A DNA stretch of 64,000 nucleotides from Bog-473 sp963763575 (GTDB taxonomy: Bacteria; Actinomycetota; Acidimicrobiia; Acidimicrobiales; RAAP-2), in contig CAVXPD010000001.1 of assembly GCA_963763575.1 (NCBI GenBank), positions 186,001 to 250,000 of the forward strand, in the 5' to 3' direction. Every line of letters starts with the position of its first letter. The first letter of the stretch is position 1. The position numbers were made by a program, and so were the translations under genes. The notes beneath the pieces were generated by a model. That model saw only the letters and a program-made list of their open reading frames with translations. It ran no database searches and was not told the DNA's origin. This document shows, piece after piece, positions 54,441 through 63,972 of this stretch.

Positions 54441-55136
54441 CTAGAGCCGGCCGACGGCCACCGATGCGAGATGCTGCTCCAACCCGATCGAGAAGGACTC
54501 GCCCGCCGAGGTGAAGGTGATCTGCTGGCCGAGGCGGCCCTTGACGGCGAAGAGCTCGGTCGTGGTCACGTTGACGGTCTGCCCGTGCTCGGAGACCGGC
54601 ACGCTCAACGAGTAGCCCGCCGTGCCGGGGAAGGTGGAGCGGTTGGTGGGCGAGACGAGGACGGTGCCGTAGCTCACGCCGGCGGGCGTCTTGCCGAAGA
54701 GCTTGGCCTTGAGGGGGCCCGACGCCAGCTGGGTCATGCATCCCGGAGTCTTCGGATTGGCCACCGAGGCAAACTCGGCCGCCGCGTTCGCGGTCGAGGG
54801 GAAGACGGTGACCTGGTCGTTGATCGTCAGCCCGGACTTGTCCTCGAACTGCGGGCTCGACGCCGAGGGGGGGTTCTCGGCGATGATCGACGTCGGGACG
54901 CCGATGCAGTGGGCCAGCTGCGCGTCGCCCACGTTGCTGTTGGGAGTCGAGCTCTTGGTCTTCGTCCAGCCGGCGGGCATGTCCGAGAGCCGCAGCAGCG
55001 CCTTCTGCGCCTGTTGCATGAGGGCCGGCGACGAGCTCGCGCCGGCGGGTGCGACCGAGGCGAGGCTCGTCGCCAGCGTGATCGCCGCCGCGGCGGCGCC
55101 GATGCCGGCCCACGCCCGTCTCGTCCTCTCGCTCAC
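54441..55136 (-). CDS. Exported protein of unknown function
   Basis: 231 residues with a signal peptide (RRAWAGIGAAAAAITLATSL, cleavage near GASS). The mature part begins LMQQAQKALLRLSDMPAGWT, a pattern seen in actinobacterial exported sensor-like proteins where DLPAGW recurs, with two Cys (AHCIGV, PGCMTQ) that could form a disulfide. No enzymatic motif. The gap 54265-54440 downstream, up to the glucosidase gene start, shows no gene. Confidence 0.75.
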   Translation of the reverse strand: MSERTRRAWAGIGAAAAAITLATSLASVAPAGASSSPALMQQAQKALLRLSDMPAGWTKTKSSTPNSNVGDAQLAHCIGVPTSIIAENPPSASSPQFEDKSGLTINDQVTVFPSTANAAAEFASVANPKTPGCMTQLASGPLKAKLFGKTPAGVSYGTVLVSPTNRSTFPGTAGYSLSVPVSEHGQTVNVTTTELFAVKGRLGQQITFTSAGESFSIGLEQHLASVAVGRL

Positions 55137-55222
55137 GATGCCCGGTTCCTCTTTCCGTGTGGACAGGGCGAAGACGCTAGGCGAACCGACCCTTCACCAG
55201 ACCGCGGGCGGTCATCCCCCGA

Positions 55223-55874
55223 TCACCGGCTCCGAGTCTCGACGCCAAGGCGATCGAGAAGGTCTCTGACCCGACCTTCGATCTCGTCGCGGATGGGCCG
55301 GACGACCTCGAAAGGCTGATCCGCCGGATCTGCGACGTCCCAGTCCTCGTAGTGCTTGCCGGCGATGAGAGGGCACGCGTCACCGCATCCCATGGTGACC
55401 ACCACGTCCGCTCCGGCCAGCACCTCGTCGGTCCAGGGCTTGGGGAAACCACCCGAGATGTCGATCCCGACCTCGGCCATCGCGATGATCGCGACCTTGT
55501 TGAGCTCGGTCTCGGGTTCCGAACCTCCGGACCAGCCGATCACCCGATCCCCGCCGAGGTGCGTGAACCATCCGAGGGCCATCTGGGACCGTCCGGCGTT
55601 GTGGGTGCAGAGGAAGAGGACTGCCGGCACGTCCTTCGGCGAGCGGCCCTCGAGCGCGCAACAGAGCGTCGAGGCGCTCCCCGGTCAGCCTCTCCGTGAA
55701 GGTGACCAGCCACTCGGTGATCTTGGCCTTTGCCGCCATCTGCCGGTAGCTGTCGAAGACGATCGCCTCGATCGTCTCGTGACCGAAGACTCCCTTGTAC
55801 TTGTAGTGCAGGTGGCGGACCACGTGGTGCAGCGCGGTGCGCCTTTCGTCGGGGATGAAGCCGTTCTCAGCCAT
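55223..55874 (-). pseudogene. arsC: Arsenate reductase with N-terminal helical domain, one frame break
   Basis: Reduces arsenate to arsenite. The upstream half (ATG 55874) encodes MAENGFIPDERRTALHHVVR through RLTGERLDALL, the three-helix domain often fused to actinobacterial ArsC. The low-molecular-weight phosphatase-like half reads PAVLFLCTHNAGRSQMALGW with the CX5R loop and two further Cys (GCGDAC). They are joined by skipping one base near 55655, restoring a linker ALEGRSPKDVPAVLF and 216 residues. Without this, the catalytic half could still start at GTG 55630. Last gene of the arsI-aquaporin-oxidoreductase-arsC run. Confidence 0.85.
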
Positions 55875-55931
55875 TGCAATCCTCCCTTCTGAGATCGGGT
55901 CTTTTGTTCAGCTGTTCGCCGACCGGGCCTC

Positions 55932-57308
55932 CTACGACCGCCCGGCTTCCCGCAGCCACGCCTGTGCGCCGGCCTGGACGACGTCCCAGGGGCTCCCGAG
56001 CGGGGGCGCGTAGGACAGGTCGAGGTCGCTCACCGCGTCGACGCTCAGTCCGGCGAAGATTGCGGTGGCTGCGATGTCGACCCGCTTGGCCACCTCGGCG
56101 TGGCGGTGCCCGAAGAGCTGCACCCCGAGCAGCCGACCCGTGGGCCGGTCTCCCGTGTAACGCAGGCGCACGCGGTGCGAGCCCGGGTAATAGGCCTTGT
56201 GGTCGTCACCTTCGAACTCGACCGTAAGCGGGTCGAAGCCGGCCGCGGTCGCCTCGACGTCCTTCAGGCCGGTCCGCGCCGCCACGGTGTCGAAGATCTT
56301 GACGACTTGCGTGCCCAGGCTGCCGGCGAACTCGCGATCCCCGCCCAACGCGTTCTCACCGGCGACCCGTCCCTGCTTGTGGGCCGTGGTGCCGAGGGGC
56401 AGATACGTCTGTCCGAGCAGGCGATGCTGGGTGACGACGCAGTCGCCCGCGGCGAAGACGTCGGGCAGGTTGGTTCGCATCGACGGGTCGACCTCGATGG
56501 CCGAGCGCACACCGAGCTTGGCCCCGGCCGAAGCGGCGAGTTCCGTGTCCGGCCGGACACCCACGACGACCAGCACCAAGTCGGCCGGGAACGTCTTCTC
56601 CTCGCCGTCCGCGCCGGTCCCGACCACGATCAAGCCGTCCGTGGCCCGTTCGATCCGGCCCACCGCCGTCTCGGTTCGGACCTCGACGCCGTGCTCGGCG
56701 AGCTGCGCGTGCACCAGCCTGCCCAGCTCGGGGTCCACCGTCGGGAGCACCTCTTCGAGCTGTTCGATCTGCGTGACGGCCAGCCCGCGCGCCGCCAGTG
56801 CTTCGGCCATCTCGAGCCCGATGTAGCCGGCCCCGACGATGACGGCGCTGGCCGGGCGCCTCTCCTCGAGGGTGCGCATCACGGCGAAGGTGTCTCCCAT
56901 GGAGTGCAGCAGGTGGACGCCATCGTCGGGTCCGAGGACCTCGAGGCCTTCGATGGGAGGGCGTACCGGGACGGCGCCCGTTCCGACGACGAGGGCGTCG
57001 TAGGGGAGGACGTCCTCATCTCCGTCCCGAGCTCGCAGGTGCAGCTTGTGACCGTCGACGTCGATCTTGGTGGCCAACGTGTCGAGCCGGAGCGCCATGC
57101 CCGTCGCCTCGAGGTCGGCCACGGTGCGGTGAGCGAGATTGCGCCAGTCGGTCACCTCACCCGAGACGTAATAGGGGATCCCGCAGATGGAAAAGTTCGG
57201 GTAGGCGTCGGCGACGACGACCGTGACGTCGGCGTGGGGATCGAATTCGCGTGCCCGCAGCGCGGCGCTGATGCCGGCGTCACTACCGCCGACGGCGACG
57301 AGACGCAT
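55932..57308 (-). CDS. FAD-dependent pyridine nucleotide-disulfide oxidoreductase
   Basis: 458 residues. FAD-binding start MRLVAVGGSDAGISAALRAR, Cys42 in NFSICGIPYY (the single redox Cys of the NADH oxidase/CoA-disulfide reductase group), NAD-binding VIVGAGYIGLEMAEALAARG and FAD-contact FAAGDCV. Lies between arsC and the aquaporin gene on the same strand; flavoproteins of this class recur in arsenic islands, but the substrate is unknown. Confidence 0.9.
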   Translation of the reverse strand: MRLVAVGGSDAGISAALRAREFDPHADVTVVVADAYPNFSICGIPYYVSGEVTDWRNLAHRTVADLEATGMALRLDTLATKIDVDGHKLHLRARDGDEDVLPYDALVVGTGAVPVRPPIEGLEVLGPDDGVHLLHSMGDTFAVMRTLEERRPASAVIVGAGYIGLEMAEALAARGLAVTQIEQLEEVLPTVDPELGRLVHAQLAEHGVEVRTETAVGRIERATDGLIVVGTGADGEEKTFPADLVLVVVGVRPDTELAASAGAKLGVRSAIEVDPSMRTNLPDVFAAGDCVVTQHRLLGQTYLPLGTTAHKQGRVAGENALGGDREFAGSLGTQVVKIFDTVAARTGLKDVEATAAGFDPLTVEFEGDDHKAYYPGSHRVRLRYTGDRPTGRLLGVQLFGHRHAEVAKRVDIAATAIFAGLSVDAVSDLDLSYAPPLGSPWDVVQAGAQAWLREAGRS

Positions 57309-57350
57309 CCTCCTGCCTTTCGATGAGTTCCGGCCCGATTCTCTGCTTGT

Positions 57351-58124
57351 TCACGGGGTGCTGGGTTCGGTGAAATGACTGCTCTGGAACCGTTCGGTCT
57401 CGGGGTCGTCCGCACCCCGCAGGTGTGGCACGACGATGTCTGCCGCCTCCTCTGGCGTCACTCCGGGGTAGAGCGTGCGAATGAGCCCGAAGGCGACGAC
57501 TCCACCGACGACCTGGGCGGCGATGAACGACGGGGCGGACGATGGCGCGATGCCGGCGAACGTGTTGGAGAACATCCGGCCCACAGTGATGGCGGGGTTG
57601 GCGAAGCTCGTCGAGCTGGTGAAGAAGTAGGCGGCTCCGATGTAGGCCCCGACCGCCGCCGGCGCCGCCCTCGAGCGACCCGAACGCGCCAGGGCGAAGA
57701 TCACGAGCATGAGGCCGAGGGTGGCCACGATCTCGGAGAGGAAGTGGGCGGCCGAGGCTCGGTGCTTGGTCGAGATCTCGAAGGCCGCCTTTGAGAACAT
57801 CAGGTTGGCCACCACCGCGCCACCGACGCAGCCGGCCACCTGCGCAGGGAGGTACGCCGCCGCGTCCCGCCAGGAGAGCCCGCCGAAGCCCGCGTCGACG
57901 AAGGACACCACCGGATTGAAGTGGCCACCCGACACCGGACCGAACATCAAGATGATGGCGAAGAGCCCGGCGGCCGTGGCCGCCGCGTTCTCGAAGAGCT
58001 GGAGCCCGGTGTTCCCGGGCGAGAGCTGCTGGGCGGCGATGCCCGACCCGATGACGAGCGCCGCGAGAAAGGCACTCCCCACGAACTCGGCCAAGAGCCG
58101 GCGCCACAGGACGACGTCGTTCAC
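57351..58124 (-). CDS. aqpS-like: Aquaporin/glycerol-facilitator family channel, probable arsenite channel
   Basis: 257 residues from GTG 58124 behind GGGAGG. Six hydrophobic segments and two half-helix motifs: SGGHFNPVVSF (NPV at 70-72 instead of NPA) and SFANPAITV (NPA at 176-178). MIP channels in arsenic operons (AqpS) let arsenite leave the cell downhill. No ArsB or Acr3 pump is in the island, so this channel is the likely exit route; that is inferred from context. Confidence 0.85.
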   Translation of the reverse strand: MNDVVLWRRLLAEFVGSAFLAALVIGSGIAAQQLSPGNTGLQLFENAAATAAGLFAIILMFGPVSGGHFNPVVSFVDAGFGGLSWRDAAAYLPAQVAGCVGGAVVANLMFSKAAFEISTKHRASAAHFLSEIVATLGLMLVIFALARSGRSRAAPAAVGAYIGAAYFFTSSTSFANPAITVGRMFSNTFAGIAPSSAPSFIAAQVVGGVVAFGLIRTLYPGVTPEEAADIVVPHLRGADDPETERFQSSHFTEPSTP

Positions 58125-58161
58125 CCCGACGACCTCCCGCGGGTCGTCCGCTGAAGTCCCG

Positions 58162-58635
58162 TCAGCAGCACGTGGCCGAAGAGACCGTGCCGGAGGAGGC
58201 ATCGGCTTCGGCGCCGGCACAGCACACTCCATCGCCCGCAATTCCGGACTCGACCGGGGCGTCTGCGAGCACCGTGTAGATCTCCCACGGGGTTGCATCC
58301 GGATCCTCGACCCAGACCTTGTCCTGCACGGCGTAACAGCAGGTCGTCCCCTCCTGCTCCAAGGTGTCGAGCCCCTCACCCGAGAGGCGGCCGCTGGCCT
58401 GGGCCACTTGGTCGGGGTCCTCCACCTCGACGCCGAGGTGGTTGAGGGCACCCGCCACTCCCGTCCCCCGCGCGTCGGCGTGCTCGATCAGCACCAGCTT
58501 CAGCGGCGGGTCGGCGATGGTGAAGTTGGCGTAGCCGGGCCGTACCTTGGCCGGCGTGCTCGAGAACAGCTTGGAGTAGAACTCGATGGCCTCGTCGAGG
58601 TCCGAGACGTTGAGGGCGAGCTGCAGGCGGGACAT
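58162..58635 (-). CDS. arsI: ArsI/CadI-type VOC metalloenzyme
   Basis: 157 residues. Vicinal-oxygen-chelate fold starting MSRLQLALNVSDLDEAIEFY. The vicinal pair Cys99-Cys100 (GTTCCYAVQDKVWVEDPD) is the organoarsenical-binding site of ArsI C-As lyase; metal ligands His66 and Glu118 are present, while the first ligand position is Gln5. Two more CC pairs occur in the C-terminal tail. It would cleave methyl- or aromatic arsenite to As(III); cadmium-induced CadI homologues are the alternative. First gene of the minus-strand operon. Confidence 0.88.
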   Translation of the reverse strand: MSRLQLALNVSDLDEAIEFYSKLFSSTPAKVRPGYANFTIADPPLKLVLIEHADARGTGVAGALNHLGVEVEDPDQVAQASGRLSGEGLDTLEQEGTTCCYAVQDKVWVEDPDATPWEIYTVLADAPVESGIAGDGVCCAGAEADASSGTVSSATCC

Positions 58636-58664
58636 GGGGTTCTCCGAATAGATCCTTTAGATTG

Positions 58665-58711
58665 ATTGAGATCGATACGTGAGTCTGTAGCATACATAGA
58701 TCGATGTCAAT
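58665..58711. promoter_or_regulatory. Divergent operator between arsI and arsR
   Basis: ATTGAGATCGAT (58665-58676) and ATCGATGTCAAT (58700-58711) form an inverted repeat matching at 11 of 12 positions, centred in the 101-nt gap between the divergent genes. It is a likely ArsR binding site controlling both directions. Confidence 0.7.
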
Positions 58712-58736
58712 AGGAGTCGGGCGACGAGGAGCTGCC

Positions 58737-59099
58737 ATGGCAACGAAGACGACAACCCGTGGCGCCGTTCGAGCCCCGGGTGGCCTGACCGTCGACTGCT
58801 GTACCCCGATCACCGAGAGTGCTCTGGGTGAGCGCGACGCCGTCGAGGTGGCGGGTGTGTTCGCGGCGTTGAGCGACCCGGTCCGCCTCCGGCTGTTGTC
58901 CATCGTCGCTGCCGAGGGTGAGGTCTGCAGCTGCAATCTCGAATTGCCGTTGGGCAAGAGCCAGCCCACCGTCTCGCACCACACCCGCGTCCTCGCCGAG
59001 GCGGGCCTGATCGAGGGGGAGAAGCGGGGGCGCTGGATGTGGTGGCACCTGGTCCCCGAACAGGTCGACCGTCTGCGCCGTGTGCTCGGAGAGCCCTGA
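58737..59099 (+). CDS. arsR: ArsR-family arsenic-responsive repressor
   Basis: 120-residue winged-helix regulator from ATG 58737 (GAGGA six nt upstream). ALSDPVRLRLLSIVAAEGEV is the HTH entry and GKSQPTVSHHTRVLAEAGLI the recognition helix. Cys21-Cys22 near the N-terminus and Cys64/Cys66 (EVCSCNLE) are positioned to bind As(III). Divergent from arsI across a shared operator; expected to release DNA when arsenite binds. Confidence 0.92.
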   Translation: MATKTTTRGAVRAPGGLTVDCCTPITESALGERDAVEVAGVFAALSDPVRLRLLSIVAAEGEVCSCNLELPLGKSQPTVSHHTRVLAEAGLIEGEKRGRWMWWHLVPEQVDRLRRVLGEP

Positions 59100-59178
59100 T
59101 CCCTGCACGGCCGCCGCTGAAACCACGGCACGGGAGGTCCCCGGAGGCCCCGACCAAACCCCTTGCTCCGGCGGCCGG

Positions 59179-59232
59179 TTGAACAACCTCGCCGCGCCCG
59201 CTATGTTGGCACTCACAACACGAGAGTGCTAA
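59179..59232 (+). promoter_or_regulatory. groES-groEL promoter with CIRCE operator
   Basis: TTGAAC (59179-59184) and TATGTT (59202-59207) are 17 bp apart. The HrcA operator CIRCE follows: TTGGCACTC (59206-59214), nine bases, GAGTGCTAA (59224-59232), one base off the consensus TTAGCACTC-N9-GAGTGCTAA. It overlaps the transcription start, so HrcA would block initiation until heat stress. Confidence 0.9.
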
Positions 59233-59256
59233 CGACTGCCAAGGAGGCCCCTCCCG

Positions 59257-59547
59257 ATGAAGCTGCACCCCCTCGATGACCGGATCGTCGTCCGTCCCGG
59301 CGAGTCCGAGGAGACCACCGCGTCTGGCCTGGTGATCCCCGACACGGCCAAGGAGAAGCCCCAGCAGGGCGAGGTCATCGCCGTCGGCCCGGGCCGGCGC
59401 TCCGAGGACACCGGCGAGATCATCCCCATGGATGTGAAGACCGGCGACACCGTCGTCTACTCCAAGTACGGCGGCACCGAGATCACCGTCGAGGGCGAGG
59501 ACCTGCTGATCCTGTCGGGCCGCGACGTTCTGGCCAAGCTGGCCTGA
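59257..59547 (+). CDS. groES: Co-chaperonin GroES
   Basis: Heptameric lid of the GroEL cage. 96 residues, starting MKLHPLDDRIVVRPGESEET; the mobile loop TTASGLVIPDTAKEKPQ and the C-terminal YSKYGGTEITVEGEDLLILS are typical. It begins 24 nt after the CIRCE element and lies 102 nt before groEL. Confidence 0.97.
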   Translation: MKLHPLDDRIVVRPGESEETTASGLVIPDTAKEKPQQGEVIAVGPGRRSEDTGEIIPMDVKTGDTVVYSKYGGTEITVEGEDLLILSGRDVLAKLA

Positions 59548-59649
59548 GCCCTGGGTCGGCCCGCCGCTCCGGTTCCGCCCGGGTCGGCGCGGCGGCCACC
59601 ACCGTCCTTCCGAAACACCTGAGGAACTCGAGAGGAGTTCGAGAGAGTC

Positions 59650-61302
<1,653 letters not shown>

Positions 61303-61390
61303 CTCCCGCGGCTTCGGCTGCACGAATCTGCCCGTCTGGGGTGGACTTTTCCACACTTCTAAGCGATACTGTTTAGAACGTGTCGGGTAT

Positions 61391-61418
61391 CGAGGCCGGG
61401 CCTTCGGGTCCGGCCTCG
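61391..61418 (+). terminator. Terminator after groEL
   Basis: CGAGGCCGGGCC (61391-61402) pairs with GGTCCGGCCTCG (61407-61418) through a stable TTCG tetraloop, 12 pairs with one G-U. It lies 88 nt after the groEL stop. Confidence 0.8.
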
Positions 61419-61501
61419 GCGCGTCGTGGTCCGGCTTCGGCGCCCGGCGGAATTCGGTCCTCCGTCGCAGTTCCCGATCATCCCAGTGAGAGGATGGTTC
61501 C

Positions 61502-61933
61502 GTGATTGCAGCGGTGGCTGCCGGGACTTTTGTTCCGGGCTTGATTGTGGCCGTGGTCATCGGCTTCCTGTGCATGCGGAGCACCGACAACTTCAAGGCT
61601 CAGTTCAACGGCAACACGCCGTGGGGACTCCCCTCGTGGGGCTGGTTCCTCATCGGGTTCTTCCTGGGGATCATCGGCGGCATCCTGTTCCTGATCGCCC
61701 GGTCCACCACGAGGAGCAGACTGATGCGGAGCGCCTATTTCCCGCCGCCGGCCTCCCCGTCTCCCCCCACGTCCCAGCAGTCGTGGGGCCAACAGATCGA
61801 GTCGCCTCCTCCGCCGCAACCACCGCCACCGCCGACGGGCTCCCCACAGCCCTATCCGCCCCCGATGCCGCCCCCGGTACCGCCCCCGACGCCGACGAGC
61901 CCTTCGGAGCAGCCTCCGCCCTCCGGCTCCTGA
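61502..61933 (+). CDS. Small membrane protein with Pro-rich tail
   Basis: 143 residues from GTG 61502 (GAGAGGA upstream). Two hydrophobic segments (about 6-25 and 46-66, GWFLIGFFLGIIGGILFLIA) followed by a cytosolic or exterior tail of about 70 residues rich in Pro, Ser and Gln (PPPPQPPPPPTGSPQPYPPP). No recognised family. Pro-rich tails of this kind may bind partner proteins, but none is evident. Confidence 0.65.
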   Translation: MIAAVAAGTFVPGLIVAVVIGFLCMRSTDNFKAQFNGNTPWGLPSWGWFLIGFFLGIIGGILFLIARSTTRSRLMRSAYFPPPASPSPPTSQQSWGQQIESPPPPQPPPPPTGSPQPYPPPMPPPVPPPTPTSPSEQPPPSGS

Positions 61934-62200
61934 CCCGAGTCGCCGGCGTGGCGGGTCGCCGCGCCTGCGTTGTCTTCTGGTGGCGACGCAGCGTTGCCGT
62001 TCGCCGCCGCCTCTACAGATTGCTGCTCCCGGTGGAGACCGCTTCACGTCTGTGCTCTCGATCACAAGGGGGTGGAGTATCGATCCGGCAAAGCAACCAA
62101 CTGAGCCGGCGGTCGTGCGGCTTGTCACTGCCGTGTCACCCCCGTGCAACATCGCAAGTGCAGGCTTCGCGCCAGACGGAATCCTCACGCGGAGGTGCCT

Positions 62201-63880
62201 GTGACTCGGCTGGGCGATGTGACCACTACCGCCACTACTGATGTCGCCGGTGATGCTGCCACTGGTGCCGCCACTGGTGCCGCCACCGCTGCCGCCAGTG
62301 ATGCCGCCGCTGACGACTCGGCCTTCGTAAGGGAGTGGAAAGCCAGGGACGTCGTCATCCTCGGGATCGGTCTCGTCGTCGCCTCGGTGGTGGTCTTCAT
62401 GTCCGCCCTTGCGATCCCGCCGCTGAATGGCACCCGAATCGTGTCGGGCCTCATCGTGCTGGTCTCGATCGCCGCGAACCTGGCACTGGGCACACTGCTC
62501 GTCGGTTCCTATATCGAGGCGCGTCACCCGAAATGGAGCCACTTCGGCCGCGTCGACCATCTCGTGATGTTCCTCGCGATCTTGGCGCTCGGCGGAGCGG
62601 ACGGTCTCTTCACATGGTGGATCTTCTCCAGCACTGGTAGCTGGATCCGGTGGGGGTATGTCGCCCTCGCCTTGGTGTTCCTCTTCGCCGGCGGCGCCTG
62701 GTCGTGGCTGCAGCTCTGGCCAGAACGGAAAAAGCCCGGAGAGCCCTTCTGCCCTTGGCCCGTCATCTCGATGCTGTCGGGGTTGGTCGGTGTGGGTGTG
62801 GGCATTGCCCTGTCCGCCGCCCTGCTGATCGGGTCGGCGATCTCGGTCAACGCGAACGTTCCGACCGCCGCACTCCCGCCGATCGTCCACGACATCTCCG
62901 GTCGCTACATGGCGATCGGCGACTCCTATTCGGCTGGCGAAGGCCTCCGGCCCTTCGTGGCAGGGACCGCGAGCACGAACTGTGACCGTTCGGACAGCCA
63001 GGCTTTTTCCGAACTGCTCAGATTCTCGAACCACGTGACGAAGACCTTCACGGCTTGCTCGGGCGCGATTGCACACGACGTCTTGAATCCGACCAACCGA
63101 AACGGGATCGTCGTCCCTCCCCAGGTCGATGGCACTGTCCATCCCGACGTGGGTCTGGTGACAATGACGATGGGCGGCAACAATGCGCTGTTCTCCAAGA
63201 TCGTGATTGCCTGCTTTGAGGAGCGCAACTGTCTCAACGAGACGTTCCCACCCTCGGGGGTCCAGTCCGTCGAGCCCGTTGGACCTGGTCCATTGGCAAC
63301 GGTGTGGGGACCGAACACGCTCCTGGCCATTGGCAAGGAGTACGCCGCGCTCTTTCCAACACTCCGCAAGGACTTCCCGAATGCCCGTATCGTCGTGATC
63401 GGGTATCCCTACCTGTTACCTGCCGGGAGCGCGCCGGTTTGGCCGCTGGATTGCTTCAGCGTGCTGCGCCGATTCAGTGAGCCCGTCCGCGACGGCATCC
63501 GTAACCTTCAGCAGGAGTTCAACAACCTCACATACGAAGAGGCGGTGGCAGCGCACATCGAGTTCGTCTCGCCGGCTGAGATGTGGCAGGGCCACGAGCC
63601 TTGCGGGAGCAAGGGCCAGTACACGAACTCCATCAAGCCGTATCTGAACTTCAGCAGTCCGGTGGACGGCGGGACGTTCCACCCCAACAGCGCCGGTCAG
63701 ACGACGCTGGCGCGAGTCGTCGCGTGCTATCTCAACGCACACCCAACCCCGCCTGACCCGTTCTTCCAGACAGCGACGCCCTCAACTTTCTCGGTACCGC
63801 TCAACGCCCTTGCGTCACCTGCATCGTTGGGACTGAAGCCAAGTCCAGGCTCGACAGCGCCGATATCGGGCTGTAGCTGA
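62201..63880 (+). CDS. Membrane-anchored SGNH/GDSL-type esterase
   Basis: 559 residues from GTG 62201 (GGAGG five nt upstream). An Ala/Thr-rich N-terminus with short repeats (AATGAATGAAT), then about four or five membrane helices (residues 50-225), then a hydrolase domain. Block I is MAIGDSYSAGEG with the nucleophile Ser, GGNN is block III and FHPNSAGQ carries the catalytic His. Cys pairs suggest an extracytoplasmic location. Such enzymes remove acyl groups from lipids or glycans; the substrate here is unknown. The 267-nt gap upstream shows no gene. Confidence 0.82.
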   Translation: MTRLGDVTTTATTDVAGDAATGAATGAATAAASDAAADDSAFVREWKARDVVILGIGLVVASVVVFMSALAIPPLNGTRIVSGLIVLVSIAANLALGTLLVGSYIEARHPKWSHFGRVDHLVMFLAILALGGADGLFTWWIFSSTGSWIRWGYVALALVFLFAGGAWSWLQLWPERKKPGEPFCPWPVISMLSGLVGVGVGIALSAALLIGSAISVNANVPTAALPPIVHDISGRYMAIGDSYSAGEGLRPFVAGTASTNCDRSDSQAFSELLRFSNHVTKTFTACSGAIAHDVLNPTNRNGIVVPPQVDGTVHPDVGLVTMTMGGNNALFSKIVIACFEERNCLNETFPPSGVQSVEPVGPGPLATVWGPNTLLAIGKEYAALFPTLRKDFPNARIVVIGYPYLLPAGSAPVWPLDCFSVLRRFSEPVRDGIRNLQQEFNNLTYEEAVAAHIEFVSPAEMWQGHEPCGSKGQYTNSIKPYLNFSSPVDGGTFHPNSAGQTTLARVVACYLNAHPTPPDPFFQTATPSTFSVPLNALASPASLGLKPSPGSTAPISGCS

Positions 63881-63947
63881 TGGCCTTATCTGCAACGACT
63901 CAACCTCACACATGCCGTCCGGCGAATGTCCCGGCGTGGCACTCAGG

Positions 63948-63972
63948 GGATCGGCGGCCCCTTGGCCGATCC
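63948..63972 (+). terminator. Possible terminator after the SGNH esterase
   Basis: GGATCGGC (63948-63955) pairs with GCCGATCC (63965-63972), 8 bp with a 9-nt loop, 68 nt after the stop. No U-run. The rest of 63881-64000 shows no gene. Confidence 0.4.
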
